64,000 nucleotides of DNA from Burkholderia contaminans (lineage in GTDB: Bacteria; Pseudomonadota; Gammaproteobacteria; Burkholderiales; Burkholderiaceae): NCBI RefSeq assembly GCF_029633825.1, contig NZ_CP090641.1, positions 2,046,001-2,110,000 of the forward strand, in the 5' to 3' direction. The notes beneath the pieces were generated by a model. The model did not search any database. It was not told where the DNA came from and saw only the letters and a list, made by a program, of their open reading frames with translations. The position numbers and the translations under genes are program-made. Positions 1-9,037 of the stretch are shown one piece after another (position 1 is the first letter of the stretch; the number at the start of each line of letters is the position of its first letter).

Positions 1-122
1 GCGTTGCCGGGACGATGAGGATCGTTGAGCGGTCGATGACCGGCGGATGAGCGGGTAATGGCACGCGGGTGCCGGCGTGCGTCGTGCAGCCCGCTGCGGC
101 GCATGTCGGCGCATGTCGGCGA

Positions 123-1478
123 TCAGAATGCAATCGGCACGCGCAGCGTCATGACCACGTCCGGCGTGTCGCGCGTGAGGCCGGCGCCGATCGAAAGATT
201 CAGCGTGGTCTTCGGCGACAGCCGGTACGAGTAGCCGACGAGCAGTGAACCGAGGATCACGCGTACCGAGCTTGGAATCGTCTGGCCGTTCTGTTTCGTG
301 GGCAGCACGATGCTTTGGTCGTAGCCGAGGCTCACCGATGCTTTCTCGTTCAGCGCGAGGCCCATGCCGATGTTGAAACCCCAGATGTCGCCGGGCTGCA
401 ATTTTCCGATGAAATCCTTCTGCCCGTCGCGAATCGTGAGGCTGAGATTGTCGCGGCTGAAGCTGTGCAGATAGCTCAAGTTGCCGAAGAACACCACCGG
501 GTCGGACGGAAAGAGCCAGGTGAGGCCCGGCTGGATCGCGTAGAAGCCCGAGCCCGTCGGCTGCTCGAGCGGCAGGCCGGTGCCGGTGGCATTGCCGACG
601 CAGCGCGTGACGCAGTCGGTGACGACGTCGAACGGGCTCTTGCCGGTGGCGGTCTTGAAGCGCAGCCAGCCGATGTAATAGAACTTGTCGGGGCCGCCGG
701 TATTGAACTGGTAGCGCAGCGTCATTTCGACGTCGCCGAGGCCTTTGCCGTGGCTGTTGAACGCGTTGTCCTGGGCGGAACCGGTGAAGATCTCGCGGCT
801 GATCGTGTCGTTCGTCGAGTACACGTAGGGGACGCGGACTTCGACTTCCATCCGGTTGGTGATCCCGTAGCGCACCGCGACCGCGCCGGTCAGCGTGGTT
901 GTCTTGACTTCCCGCACGTCGACCAGGCCGATCAGCAGCGCGGGGATGATCGTGTAGCCGACGAGTGCGACGCGGTTCGACGACGAATAGTTGAACTGGA
1001 ACGACGGCTCGACGACGAACTTGTGCTTCGGTGTCAGCACGCCGGGCTGATCGAAGATCGGCGCGACGGGCGGCGGGGCGGTTTCCGCCACCGGCGCCTG
1101 GCCGATCGGCTGGCTCGGCGGCGCGGCGGGCCCGGCCGCCGATTGCACGTTGCCGGCCGTGCCGGGTGCGCCGCCCGGGGCGCCGGTATCGGCCGGCGGC
1201 GCCGCGTCGCCGGAGCCGCCGGCATCGCCGGGGCCCGCGCCGCGCCGGGACGCGAGTTCGCGGTCGTCCAGCGCCCGGCTCAGGCGCGAAAGATGGGCTT
1301 CTTCATCGGCCAGTTTGCGCTTGAGCGCGCTCAGTTCCTGCAGATGACGATCGACTTCGTGACGCAGCGCGGAAATGTTCTCCTGGGTCGACTGGGCGTC
1401 CAGCGACTGCGCCTGCGCCTGGGCCTGAAAGAGCAGCACGCTTGCATACGTGATGGCACGGATGCAGCGAAATGGCAT
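123..1478 (-). CDS. Outer-membrane channel/transporter-like protein
   Basis: Predicted 451-residue exported protein. The start is placed at the ATG at 1478 because a clean signal peptide follows (MPFRCIRAITYASVLLFQAQ, cleavage near AQA-QS). An upstream extension of the frame is Arg-rich and unlike a leader. Residues about 30-70 form a heptad-like, charged coiled coil. A Gly/Pro/Ala linker follows to about residue 130. The remainder has the alternating pattern of a beta-barrel and ends in a terminal aromatic residue (RVPIAF), as outer-membrane barrels do. Its style resembles the broad family annotated as transporter or putative phenol meta-pathway outer-membrane protein, but the substrate is unknown. 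It stands alone downstream of the GMC oxidoreductase on the same strand. Confidence 0.7.
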   Translation of the reverse strand: MPFRCIRAITYASVLLFQAQAQAQSLDAQSTQENISALRHEVDRHLQELSALKRKLADEEAHLSRLSRALDDRELASRRGAGPGDAGGSGDAAPPADTGAPGGAPGTAGNVQSAAGPAAPPSQPIGQAPVAETAPPPVAPIFDQPGVLTPKHKFVVEPSFQFNYSSSNRVALVGYTIIPALLIGLVDVREVKTTTLTGAVAVRYGITNRMEVEVRVPYVYSTNDTISREIFTGSAQDNAFNSHGKGLGDVEMTLRYQFNTGGPDKFYYIGWLRFKTATGKSPFDVVTDCVTRCVGNATGTGLPLEQPTGSGFYAIQPGLTWLFPSDPVVFFGNLSYLHSFSRDNLSLTIRDGQKDFIGKLQPGDIWGFNIGMGLALNEKASVSLGYDQSIVLPTKQNGQTIPSSVRVILGSLLVGYSYRLSPKTTLNLSIGAGLTRDTPDVVMTLRVPIAF

Positions 1479-1646
1479 GCGTTTCACGGCGCGTCTCCCC
1501 CATCGGGCCTGCGGTTCCCCCCCGGGGCACACCGCCGGCAGGCCGGCGCGTGCGTTGCCCTGGATCGCTTCGCTTCGCGTCACGCTGCGCGTTTGCCGAA
1601 CGCGCATCACGTCGCACGCGAGCCACCCGTTTCTCGGGGACTTTCG

Positions 1647-3437
1647 TCAGAACCGAATGCACGTTTCGAGCCTGTGCACACGGGCCGCGGGCGCGTTCAT
1701 GGCAGTGTTTTCCCGTGTGCCGGCGGCCGGTGTCCCGATCGGACGATGCAGGAGGGGGGCGGCGGCGCGACAGTGCGGGACGGTTTCGCGGGTGGGCGTC
1801 GGCGCGCCGGCGGTTTCCGTGCGTTGCGCGTCGGCCAGAATCAGGTCCGCGCCTTTCTCCGCGACCATCATCGTCGGCGCGTTGATGTTGCCCGACGTGA
1901 TGTTCGGGAACACCGACGCATCGACGATCCGCAGCGCCTGCAGCCCGTGCACGCGCAGCGACGCATCGACCACCGACGTCGCCGCGTCCGGCCCCATCGC
2001 GCACGAGCCGCACAGGTGGTAGATCGAACCCGACTGCTCGCGGAAATACTGCAGCATGGCTTCGTCGGAATCGACCTGCGGCCCCGGCGAGATCTCCTCG
2101 ACGGTCATCGACTTCAGCGCCGGCGCACGCATCAGCGCACGGATCACCTTGCTGCCCTGCACGGCTTCGTCGAGATCCTTTTGCGTGGTCAGCGCGTTGA
2201 TGTGGATCTTCGCGGCATCTTCCGCGCGGTTCGACGCGATCTCGATCGTGCCGCGGCTCGTCGGCCGGCACGGGTTGAACGCGATCAGGAAACCCGAATA
2301 AGGCTCGGGCTTGATGCTTGCGCGGTCGCTCTTCGGGATCCGGTACGACAACGGGTTGAAGTAGAGCTGGATGTTCGGCTCCGGCGTTGCGTCCGTGCCG
2401 CGGAAGAAGCCGCCCGCCTGGTTCACGCTCATCGCGAGCGGGCCCCGCTTGGTCAGCAGGTAGCGCAAGCCGATCTTCATCTTGCCGATGAGCGTCCCCA
2501 TCTCGTCGTTCAGCGTCGGCCGGTTCGCCTTGAAGTAGAAGCTCACGCACAGGTGGTCCTGCAGGTTGCGGCCGACGGCCGGCAGCGCATGCACGAGCGG
2601 CACGCGTCGGCGCGCGAGCAGCGACGGATCGCCGACGCCCGACAGTTGCAGCAGCTTCGGCGTATCGACCGCGCCGGCCGAGAGGATCACCTCGCGTGCG
2701 GCCACGAGCGTTTCGTCGCCGTGCTCGCCCGCGACCACCACGCCGGTCGCGCGCGTGCCGTCGAACGTCACGCGCCGCACGAGCACGCCCGAGCGCAGCG
2801 TGAGGTTCGAGCGGCCCAGCGCGGGACGCAGGTACGCGAAGCTGCTCGAGCAGCGTTCGCCGTGCTTCGTGTTCAGGTCGTAGATGCCGGCGCCTTCGAA
2901 CTGCGCGCCGTTGAAATCGTCGGTGCGCGGCAGGTTCAGCTGGCCGCAGCCCTTCAGGAACTCGTGGACGATCGGATGCACGTCGGCCTTCATCGACGTG
3001 ATGTGGATCGGGCCGGTCGAGCCGTGATGTTGCGGATCGGTCGCGCCTGATGCGTGGGTTTCGAGCTTGCGGAAATACGGCAGCACGTCGTCGTACGCCC
3101 AGCCCGGGTTGCCGGCGTTCGCCCAGTCGTCGTAGTCGCTGCGCTGGCCGCGCACGTAGACCATCGCGTTGATCGAGCCCGACCCGCCGACCACCTTGCC
3201 GCGCGGGCAGTACAGCTTGCGCTCGGCGAGCTGCGCCTCGGGCTCGCTGTAGTACATCCAGTTGTAGCGGCGGTTGTAGTAGGTCTTCGTGAAGCCGACC
3301 GGCACCTTGAACCAGAACGACGCGTCGCGTTCGCCCGCTTCGAGCAGCAGCACCGAGTGCCGGCCCGATTCGCTCAGGCGGTTCGCGAGGATGCAGCCGG
3401 CCGAGCCCGCGCCGACGATGATGTAGTCGTAGCTCAT
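1647..3437 (-). CDS. GMC-family FAD-dependent oxidoreductase
   Basis: Glucose-methanol-choline (choline-dehydrogenase-like) flavoenzyme of 596 residues that oxidises an alcohol to an aldehyde or lactone. The N-terminus has the dinucleotide-binding GAGSAGCILANRL motif, followed by the GMC signature region (CPRGKVVGGSGSINAMVY, about residues 75-95). The C-terminal catalytic region GSCAMG...VFPNITSGNINAPTMM supplies the His/Asn pair of the family. The start at 3437 has a good ribosome site (AAAGGACACAC-ATG) and lies 15 bases after the stop of the enolase-superfamily gene, so the two are cotranscribed. About 45 extra residues after the usual GMC end are low in complexity and may be a read-on tail. 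The substrate is not predictable; the neighbours suggest a sugar or sugar acid. Confidence 0.9.
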   Translation of the reverse strand: MSYDYIIVGAGSAGCILANRLSESGRHSVLLLEAGERDASFWFKVPVGFTKTYYNRRYNWMYYSEPEAQLAERKLYCPRGKVVGGSGSINAMVYVRGQRSDYDDWANAGNPGWAYDDVLPYFRKLETHASGATDPQHHGSTGPIHITSMKADVHPIVHEFLKGCGQLNLPRTDDFNGAQFEGAGIYDLNTKHGERCSSSFAYLRPALGRSNLTLRSGVLVRRVTFDGTRATGVVVAGEHGDETLVAAREVILSAGAVDTPKLLQLSGVGDPSLLARRRVPLVHALPAVGRNLQDHLCVSFYFKANRPTLNDEMGTLIGKMKIGLRYLLTKRGPLAMSVNQAGGFFRGTDATPEPNIQLYFNPLSYRIPKSDRASIKPEPYSGFLIAFNPCRPTSRGTIEIASNRAEDAAKIHINALTTQKDLDEAVQGSKVIRALMRAPALKSMTVEEISPGPQVDSDEAMLQYFREQSGSIYHLCGSCAMGPDAATSVVDASLRVHGLQALRIVDASVFPNITSGNINAPTMMVAEKGADLILADAQRTETAGAPTPTRETVPHCRAAAPLLHRPIGTPAAGTRENTAMNAPAARVHRLETCIRF

Positions 3438-3452
3438 GTGTGTCCTTTGCGC

Positions 3453-4670
3453 TCAGCCCTTCGCGGGGGCGAGATCCTTTACGTCGACGGGGTGTTCGCC
3501 CATCTGCAGGTGAAGCCGTTCGCCGGTGTACGGCGTATGGCGCTTCACGACGTCCATGTCGAGCTCGATGCCGAGGCCCGGCTCGTTCGACGGGATGATG
3601 TAGCCGTCTTCCCAGCGGATCGGCGTCTTCACGACTTCCGCGTGGAAACCGCCCCAGGTCATGATGCTTTCCTGGATCAGGAAGTTCGGCGTGCACGTCG
3701 CGAGCTGGATGCTCGCGGCCGCGCCCACGGGGCCGTTGTACAGGTGCGGCGCGATCTGCGCGTAGTGCACTTCGGCGAGCGTCGCGATCTTCTTCGCTTC
3801 GAGCAGGCCGCCCACGCGCGCGACGTTCAGTTGCAGGATCGATGCGCCGCCCGCTTGCAGCAGCTTGTGGAATTCGTACTTGGTCGTCAGGCGCTCGCCG
3901 GTCGCGATCGGAATCGACGTGTGCTTCGCGACTTGCGCGATCGCTTCTTCCTGGCCGGGGGGAACCGGCTCCTCGAACCACAGCGGGTCGTACTTCTCCA
4001 GCCGCTTCGCGAGCCGGATCGCCGACGACGGCACCATCTGCCCGTGCGTGCCGAACAGCAGGTCGGCCTTGCTGCCGACGGCTTCGCGCACGCGGCGGCA
4101 GAACAGTTCGCAACGGTCGAGCACTTCGAGCGACAACTGGTGGCCCGAGTAAGCCGTATACGGGCCGGCCGGGTCGAACTTGACGGCCGTGAAGCCGAGC
4201 TTCACGTTCTCGGCCGCGCATTCGGCCGCGAGATCGGGATCGTCGTAGTCGTATTCGCCCTTCGCGTTCTTCGGGTACAGGTACGTGTACGAGCGCAGCC
4301 GCTCGTGGATCCTGCCGCCGAGCAGTTCGTACACGGGCTTGGCCGCAGCCTTGCCGATGATGTCCCAGCACGCCATCTCGAGGCCGCTGACGACACCCAT
4401 CATCGTGAGATCGGGCCGCTGCGTGAAGCCGCTCGAATACGCCTGGCGGAACAGCCGTTCGACGTGATGCGGGTCGCGGTTCAGCAGATGGCGTTCGAAC
4501 ACGTCGTCGATGATCGGCGCCATCGCCTTCGGGCCGAACGTCGCCGAATAGATCTCGCCGACGCCTTCGATGCCGTCGTCCGTCTTCAGCTTCACGAAGA
4601 TCCAGTACATCCCGCCGACATGCGGCGGCGGCACGGCGACGATATGGGTTTCGAGCGAGACGATCTTCAT
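3453..4670 (-). CDS. Enolase-superfamily enzyme (mandelate racemase/muconate lactonizing type)
   Basis: A 405-residue MR/MLE enzyme that abstracts a proton alpha to a carboxylate, probably an acid-sugar dehydratase or cycloisomerase. The capping domain (MKIVSLETHIVAVPPPHVGG) precedes a TIM barrel with the VKFDP lysine strand, a LLFGTHGQ strand, the metal-ligand strands WFEEP and ATGERL, and a C-terminal APHLYNGP His region. The start codon overlaps the stop of the upstream permease gene as ATGA (4667-4670), which means translational coupling. The gene therefore belongs to the operon permease, enolase-like enzyme, GMC oxidoreductase. The lysine strand has a single Lys rather than a KxK pair, so classical racemase activity is less likely than dehydration. 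The exact substrate is unknown. Confidence 0.88.
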   Translation of the reverse strand: MKIVSLETHIVAVPPPHVGGMYWIFVKLKTDDGIEGVGEIYSATFGPKAMAPIIDDVFERHLLNRDPHHVERLFRQAYSSGFTQRPDLTMMGVVSGLEMACWDIIGKAAAKPVYELLGGRIHERLRSYTYLYPKNAKGEYDYDDPDLAAECAAENVKLGFTAVKFDPAGPYTAYSGHQLSLEVLDRCELFCRRVREAVGSKADLLFGTHGQMVPSSAIRLAKRLEKYDPLWFEEPVPPGQEEAIAQVAKHTSIPIATGERLTTKYEFHKLLQAGGASILQLNVARVGGLLEAKKIATLAEVHYAQIAPHLYNGPVGAAASIQLATCTPNFLIQESIMTWGGFHAEVVKTPIRWEDGYIIPSNEPGLGIELDMDVVKRHTPYTGERLHLQMGEHPVDVKDLAPAKG

Positions 4671-5998
4671 GCGGACTCCTGGATGCGGTTGAGGCGGTAC
4701 TTGAGGAATGCGGCGGCGCCTGCGCCGCAGAGCGCGATGGCCGCGATATAGCCGAAATAGAGCTGGTAGCCGTGCGCGCCCGGCCAGGCCTGCGTCACGT
4801 AGCCGTTGATCAGCGGCACGAACACGTCGGGCGAATAGCCGAGCACCGAGATCAGGCCGATCGCGAGGCCCGCGCAATGGGTCGGCACCTTGCAGTCGTC
4901 GAGCAGCGACCAGTACAGGCCGCGGATCGCGTAGGTGAGGATGCCGATGAACAGCACGAGCACGACGAGCATCGCCTGCGGGCTGTGCGGCGGGGCTGCG
5001 ATCAGCCCGACCAGCGACAGCGCGGCGAGCACCAGCGCCCAGAACAGCACGGACACCTTCGATACGCGGTCGCCGAGGAAGCCGCCGCCGATGCCGCCGA
5101 CGGGGCGCATCCACAGCTTGAGCGTCGTGATGAAGCCGGCCGCCGTCGCGGTCAGTCCGAAATTGCCTTCGTGCAGGTACGCGGAGAAGCTGTAGGTCGC
5201 CCAGAACACCTGGTAGCCGCAGAACACGATTGCCGCGACGAGCCACAGTTCGGGAATGGCCGCGAGCGTCTTCAGGTCGGCCAGCACGCTGCCCTTGGTG
5301 CGCTTCGCGGCCGCTGCACGGTCGCCGGTGTTCGACGGATCCTTCACCAGCGCGAGCAGCACGCCGAGCGCGATGCAGAAGAACGCGTACAGGTGGACGA
5401 CGAGCCTGAAGCCGGCCGCATCGGTGCCGCCGCGCGCCTGTGTCACGTACGCGAACAGCGTGATGGCAATCGTCGCGAGCAGCGCCTCGACGAGGCCGCG
5501 GCCGCCGTCGAGCAGGCCGAAGAAGCGGCCCTGTTCGTCGGGGCCGGCGATCATGTTCACGCGCTTGATCACGGCGGCCCAGAACGTGAGGCCGGTGGTC
5601 AGCCCCCAGCCGCCGAAGATCAGCACCAGCATGTCGAACGACGGCCCGGTCGCGTAGGCGAGCCCGAGCGCGCCCGTCGCGAGCAGCGAGAAGCAGATCA
5701 GCCAGCGCGGCGACAGGCGGTCGGCCAGCCAGCCGCTCGGCAGATAGCTGACGAGAAAGATCGTGCCGAGCGACGAATACAGGTAGCCGAGCTGAACGTC
5801 GTCGATATGGAAGAACTGCAGCATCGTCGGCTGGTACACCTGCCGCAGATACAGCATCGGGTAGATCGCGCCCGCGGCGATCACGAGCAGCAGCAGTTGC
5901 AGGTAGCGTTGCGCGCGGGCATGCTGCGACGCGTGTGCGTCGAGCGCTTCGTCCTGCAACGCGAGCGACGCGGTGGGTGTCGACGGTTGGGTCGGCAT
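4667..5998 (-). CDS. MFS permease, likely for a sugar acid
   Basis: Major facilitator superfamily protein of 443 residues with about 12 hydrophobic segments. The cytoplasmic loop between helices 2 and 3 reads GWLADRLSPRW, the MFS motif A pattern. The start at 5998 is preferred because GGAGGAAG lies 5 bases upstream. An ATG 15 bases earlier would place that ribosome site inside the coding region. It probably imports the substrate for the coupled enolase-superfamily enzyme and GMC oxidoreductase: its stop overlaps the start of the former by four bases. The N-terminal 35 residues are hydrophilic and cytoplasmic. Substrate is inferred from context only. Confidence 0.87.
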   Translation of the reverse strand: MPTQPSTPTASLALQDEALDAHASQHARAQRYLQLLLLVIAAGAIYPMLYLRQVYQPTMLQFFHIDDVQLGYLYSSLGTIFLVSYLPSGWLADRLSPRWLICFSLLATGALGLAYATGPSFDMLVLIFGGWGLTTGLTFWAAVIKRVNMIAGPDEQGRFFGLLDGGRGLVEALLATIAITLFAYVTQARGGTDAAGFRLVVHLYAFFCIALGVLLALVKDPSNTGDRAAAAKRTKGSVLADLKTLAAIPELWLVAAIVFCGYQVFWATYSFSAYLHEGNFGLTATAAGFITTLKLWMRPVGGIGGGFLGDRVSKVSVLFWALVLAALSLVGLIAAPPHSPQAMLVVLVLFIGILTYAIRGLYWSLLDDCKVPTHCAGLAIGLISVLGYSPDVFVPLINGYVTQAWPGAHGYQLYFGYIAAIALCGAGAAAFLKYRLNRIQESA

Positions 5999-6130
5999 GA
6001 TGTCTTCCTCCATCAGGCGCCCGCGATACGGAGGCCTGCAGATTTTTTATGTTCGGGTTGGGTCAGGGGCGGCGCGCGCGGCGCGGTGTCTGGATGCGCG
6101 CGCCGGAAGCGGTGCGTCGGCGTGACGGCG

Positions 6131-7555
6131 TCAGTACTTCATGACGACGAGGCGCGTCTGCGTGAATTCGAGCATGCCGTGCTTGCCGTCGTCGCCGCCG
6201 AGGCCCGAGCGCTTCCAGCCGGCGTGGAAGCCCTGGTACGGATCGGCCGGCGTGCGGTTCACGTACAGCTCGCCGGCTTCTATCGCGTTCGCAACGGTCA
6301 TCGCGGTGCGGTAGCGCTCGGTGTAGAGCACCGACGACAGGCCGAACTGGTGGTCGTTCGCCAGCGCGATCGCTTCATCGATCGTCGTGTAGCGCAGCAC
6401 GGGCATGATCGGGCCGAAGGTTTCCTCCTGCACGATCTCCATGTCCTGCCGCACGCCGGTGAGCAGCGTGGCCGGGTAGAAGAAGCCGGGGCCGGCCGGA
6501 ATCGCACCGCCGGTTTCGAGCGTCGCGCCGGCTGCGATCGCGCGTTCGACCATCTCGTGAATGTGCGCGCGCGCCGATGCGCTGACGAGCGGGCCCATTC
6601 GCGAGGCGTCTTCCGCACGGTCGCCGATGCGCACGGCCGCCATCTTCTCCTTCAGCAGCGCGACGAAGCGGTCGTGCACGCTGTCGTGCACGTACACGCG
6701 TTCGATTGCCGTGCAGAGCTGGCCGCAATGGGTCGTCTTCGATGCGACGAGTGCCGCGGCCGCGCGTTCGAGGTCGGCGTCGGGCTCGATGATCGCGGGC
6801 GTCTTGCCGCCGAGTTCGAGCGACGGCTTCGCGATGTTCGCCTTGCAGTAGTCGAGCACCTTGCGGCCCGCGTTCACGCTGCCGGTCAGCGTGATCATCC
6901 CGACGGCCGGATGCGTGCACAGCGCTTCGGCCGTCGCGTGGTCCATCGCCAGGATGTTGACGACGCCCGGCGGGAAGCCGGCATCGTCGGCGGCCTTGGC
7001 GATCTCGAACGCGGACACCGGCGTGTGGTTGCTCGGCCGCACGACCACGGTGTTGCCGGCGATCAGCGCGGGCGCGACCTTGCGCAGCAGCGTGTAGACC
7101 GGGTAGTTGAACGGGATCAGGCACGCGACGACGCCGATCGGCTCGCGCTGCAGGAACAGGTTCTCGTCGGGCGTGTCGCTCGGGATGATCTCGCCCTCGA
7201 TCCGGCGCGCCCACTCGGCGTGGTAGCGCGTGATCTGGCCCGCGTAGACGGCTTCGTTTGACGCGTCCTCGACGCTCTTGCCGGATTCCTGCGCGAGCGC
7301 CGCGCCGATTTCGGATGCGCGTGCGGTCAGCGCGTCGGCGAAGCGGTGCAGGTAGGCGGCGCGCTCGGCGCTCGGCAGCTTGCGCCATGCCTTCTGTGCG
7401 GCGGCCGCGGCGTCGACGGCGGCGCGTGCGTCGGCCGGCGTCGCGGCCGGCACGCGCGCGAACGGCGCTTCGGTGGCGGGATTGTGGACGACGATGAACG
7501 TGTCGCTTTCCGGGGCGACGAAACGGCCGTTCACGTAGTTGCGTTCGGTGCGCAT
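6131..7555 (-). CDS. NAD(P)-dependent aldehyde dehydrogenase (AldA-like)
   Basis: Aldehyde dehydrogenase of 474 residues. The cofactor region holds IPFNYPVYT and the ITLTGSV turn. The ELGGKTP general-base Glu region and the GQLCTA nucleophile Cys are both present, and the C-terminal EETFGPIMPV motif is intact. IPFNYP instead of the usual TPWNFP resembles lactaldehyde/glycolaldehyde dehydrogenases (AldA). The start at 7555 follows GGAGGAGTCACTTC. It is the first gene of the minus-strand catabolic run, 132 bases before the MFS permease start, and would oxidise an aldehyde formed in that pathway. An inverted repeat lies about 90 bases upstream. The assignment to lactaldehyde is tentative. Confidence 0.9.
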   Translation of the reverse strand: MRTERNYVNGRFVAPESDTFIVVHNPATEAPFARVPAATPADARAAVDAAAAAQKAWRKLPSAERAAYLHRFADALTARASEIGAALAQESGKSVEDASNEAVYAGQITRYHAEWARRIEGEIIPSDTPDENLFLQREPIGVVACLIPFNYPVYTLLRKVAPALIAGNTVVVRPSNHTPVSAFEIAKAADDAGFPPGVVNILAMDHATAEALCTHPAVGMITLTGSVNAGRKVLDYCKANIAKPSLELGGKTPAIIEPDADLERAAAALVASKTTHCGQLCTAIERVYVHDSVHDRFVALLKEKMAAVRIGDRAEDASRMGPLVSASARAHIHEMVERAIAAGATLETGGAIPAGPGFFYPATLLTGVRQDMEIVQEETFGPIMPVLRYTTIDEAIALANDHQFGLSSVLYTERYRTAMTVANAIEAGELYVNRTPADPYQGFHAGWKRSGLGGDDGKHGMLEFTQTRLVVMKY

Positions 7556-7645
7556 GAAGTGACTCCTCCGATGAATGCAGGCGGATCGCTTCGAGTGGCG
7601 ACACGCGCAGCACGGGATGGAGGCCATTCTCTTCATGCGTTTAGC

Positions 7646-7671
7646 GCACGACAAACGACTTATTTTCGTGC
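7646..7671. promoter_or_regulatory. Inverted repeat upstream of the aldehyde dehydrogenase
   Basis: Perfect 6-base arms GCACGA (7646-7651) and TCGTGC (7666-7671) are separated by 14 bases. They sit in the only AT-richer stretch of the 325-base gap 7556-7880, about 90 bases upstream of the aldehyde dehydrogenase start. Placement and symmetry suit an operator for a dimeric regulator, possibly the adjacent LysR protein. The rest of the gap (7681-7880) is GC-rich and shows no gene. Confidence 0.4.
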
Positions 7672-7880
7672 CTAGCATGAGAAAAACGCACGTTACTCGG
7701 CAAATCGGCCGGAGTCGCCCGTCCGGCAAGGCTGCCGTGGGGATGGCGGGGCGGGGCGCGGGCGGCGGCCCTGTCGTATTTTCCGACTGGTCCGAGTGCG
7801 GACCGGCGCGGGAGCCGGTAAGGTGTGGCCCGCGGCGGGTGGTCGAGGGCGGTTGAGGCGGGGGCGGGTGTGGGCGCGCG

Positions 7881-8819
7881 CTAGGCCAGCGGTACCTGCG
7901 GCAGCGGCGACGACGGTTCGAGATGGCGCTTCGCGAGCCACACTTCCTGCTGCAGCCAGTCGCGGAACTGCACGATGTGCGGCAGGTTCGTCTGCTCGGG
8001 CCGCGTGACGAACCAGTACGACTGGTGGCCGTCGACGTGCACGTTGAGCACCTGCATCAGTTGTCCGGTCGCGAGTTCGCGCGCGACCATGTGGCGGTCG
8101 GCGATCGTGATGCCGAGACCGTCGATCGCCGCGCGGATCGCATGGTCGAGCAGGTCGAATTCGTAGCCGCCGCGCGTGTCGACGTCGGCGATGCCGGCCG
8201 CTTTCAGCCAGTGCTGCCAGGTCAGGTAGCGCTGGTCGTCGGTGGCGAGCACGTGCAGCAGCGTGAAGCGGTTCAGGTCGATCGGCGCGCCGTCCTGTCG
8301 CAGCCGCGCATACAGCGCGGGCGCGCAGACGGCGATATGCTGCTCCTGCATCAGCAGCGCGTTGTCGAAGCCGTCCCATTCGCCGTCGCCGAACCGGATC
8401 GCGCAGTCGAGCACGCGCGATTCGCCGAGGCTGTCGTGGATGCGGGTCGTGAGGCTCAGCTCGAATTCGGGATGCGCGTCGCGCAGCCGGCCGAGGCGCG
8501 GCATCAGCCAGCGCGCGGCGAAGGTGGGCGGCACGTTCGCGCGCAGGCGGTTCAGGTGGGTTTTTTCCTGCAGGCTGCGCACGGTCAGCTCGATCTTGTC
8601 GAACGATTGCTGCAGCGCGCGCAGCAGCACGCGGCCGGCCGCGGTCAGTTCGAGCTGGTGATGGCGGCGCTCGAGCAGGGTTTCGCCGAGCTGGCCCTCG
8701 AGCTGGCGAACCTGGCGGCTCACCGCGCTCTGCGTCACGTTGAGCAGTTCGGCCGCGCGCGTGAAGCTGCCGGTGCGGCCGGCCATCTCGAAGGCTTTCA
8801 GCGCATTCAGCGCCGGCAT
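7881..8819 (-). CDS. LysR-family regulator (GcvA-like)
   Basis: LysR-type regulator of 312 residues. The N-terminal winged helix reads LNALKAFEMAGRTGSFTRAA then VTQSAVSRQVRQLE, the GcvA/AmpR-like subgroup. The effector domain begins about residue 95. The ATG at 8819 is used; a GTG 12 bases upstream is possible but neither has a strong ribosome site. It is oriented away from a second GcvA-like gene starting at 9038, with a 218-base shared promoter region. It follows the aldehyde dehydrogenase/permease cluster on the same strand and may control it. No effector can be named. Confidence 0.88.
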   Translation of the reverse strand: MPALNALKAFEMAGRTGSFTRAAELLNVTQSAVSRQVRQLEGQLGETLLERRHHQLELTAAGRVLLRALQQSFDKIELTVRSLQEKTHLNRLRANVPPTFAARWLMPRLGRLRDAHPEFELSLTTRIHDSLGESRVLDCAIRFGDGEWDGFDNALLMQEQHIAVCAPALYARLRQDGAPIDLNRFTLLHVLATDDQRYLTWQHWLKAAGIADVDTRGGYEFDLLDHAIRAAIDGLGITIADRHMVARELATGQLMQVLNVHVDGHQSYWFVTRPEQTNLPHIVQFRDWLQQEVWLAKRHLEPSSPLPQVPLA

Positions 8820-9037
8820 CTTGCGTCTCACGGGGCGGTGTCGTGTTTGGTGCGGGATGCTTATTGTAGGCGGGTGGCCGCGGGCGCGGGGCGATGAATG
8901 GCGGCGACGGAGGGTGCCGGGGATTGACGGTCAGGCGGCTGGCACGCCTGGTCGCGACAAGGCTGCCCGCAGGAGGGCCGGTGGTGCCGGCGGCAACACG
9001 AACGATACGACCGAGACGAACGAAGGGGACACACATC

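Noticed and set aside
101..122. Tandem 10-base repeat GCGCATGTCG near the left edge of the window.
   Set aside because: Only two copies, in non-coding sequence downstream of the barrel gene; too short to call a CRISPR, attachment site or functional repeat.
315..3050. A 911-codon plus-strand open frame across the barrel protein and GMC oxidoreductase genes.
   Set aside because: It is antisense to two genes with clear domains. Its product is a His/Arg/Ala-rich low-complexity chain with no domain, typical of high-GC shadow frames.
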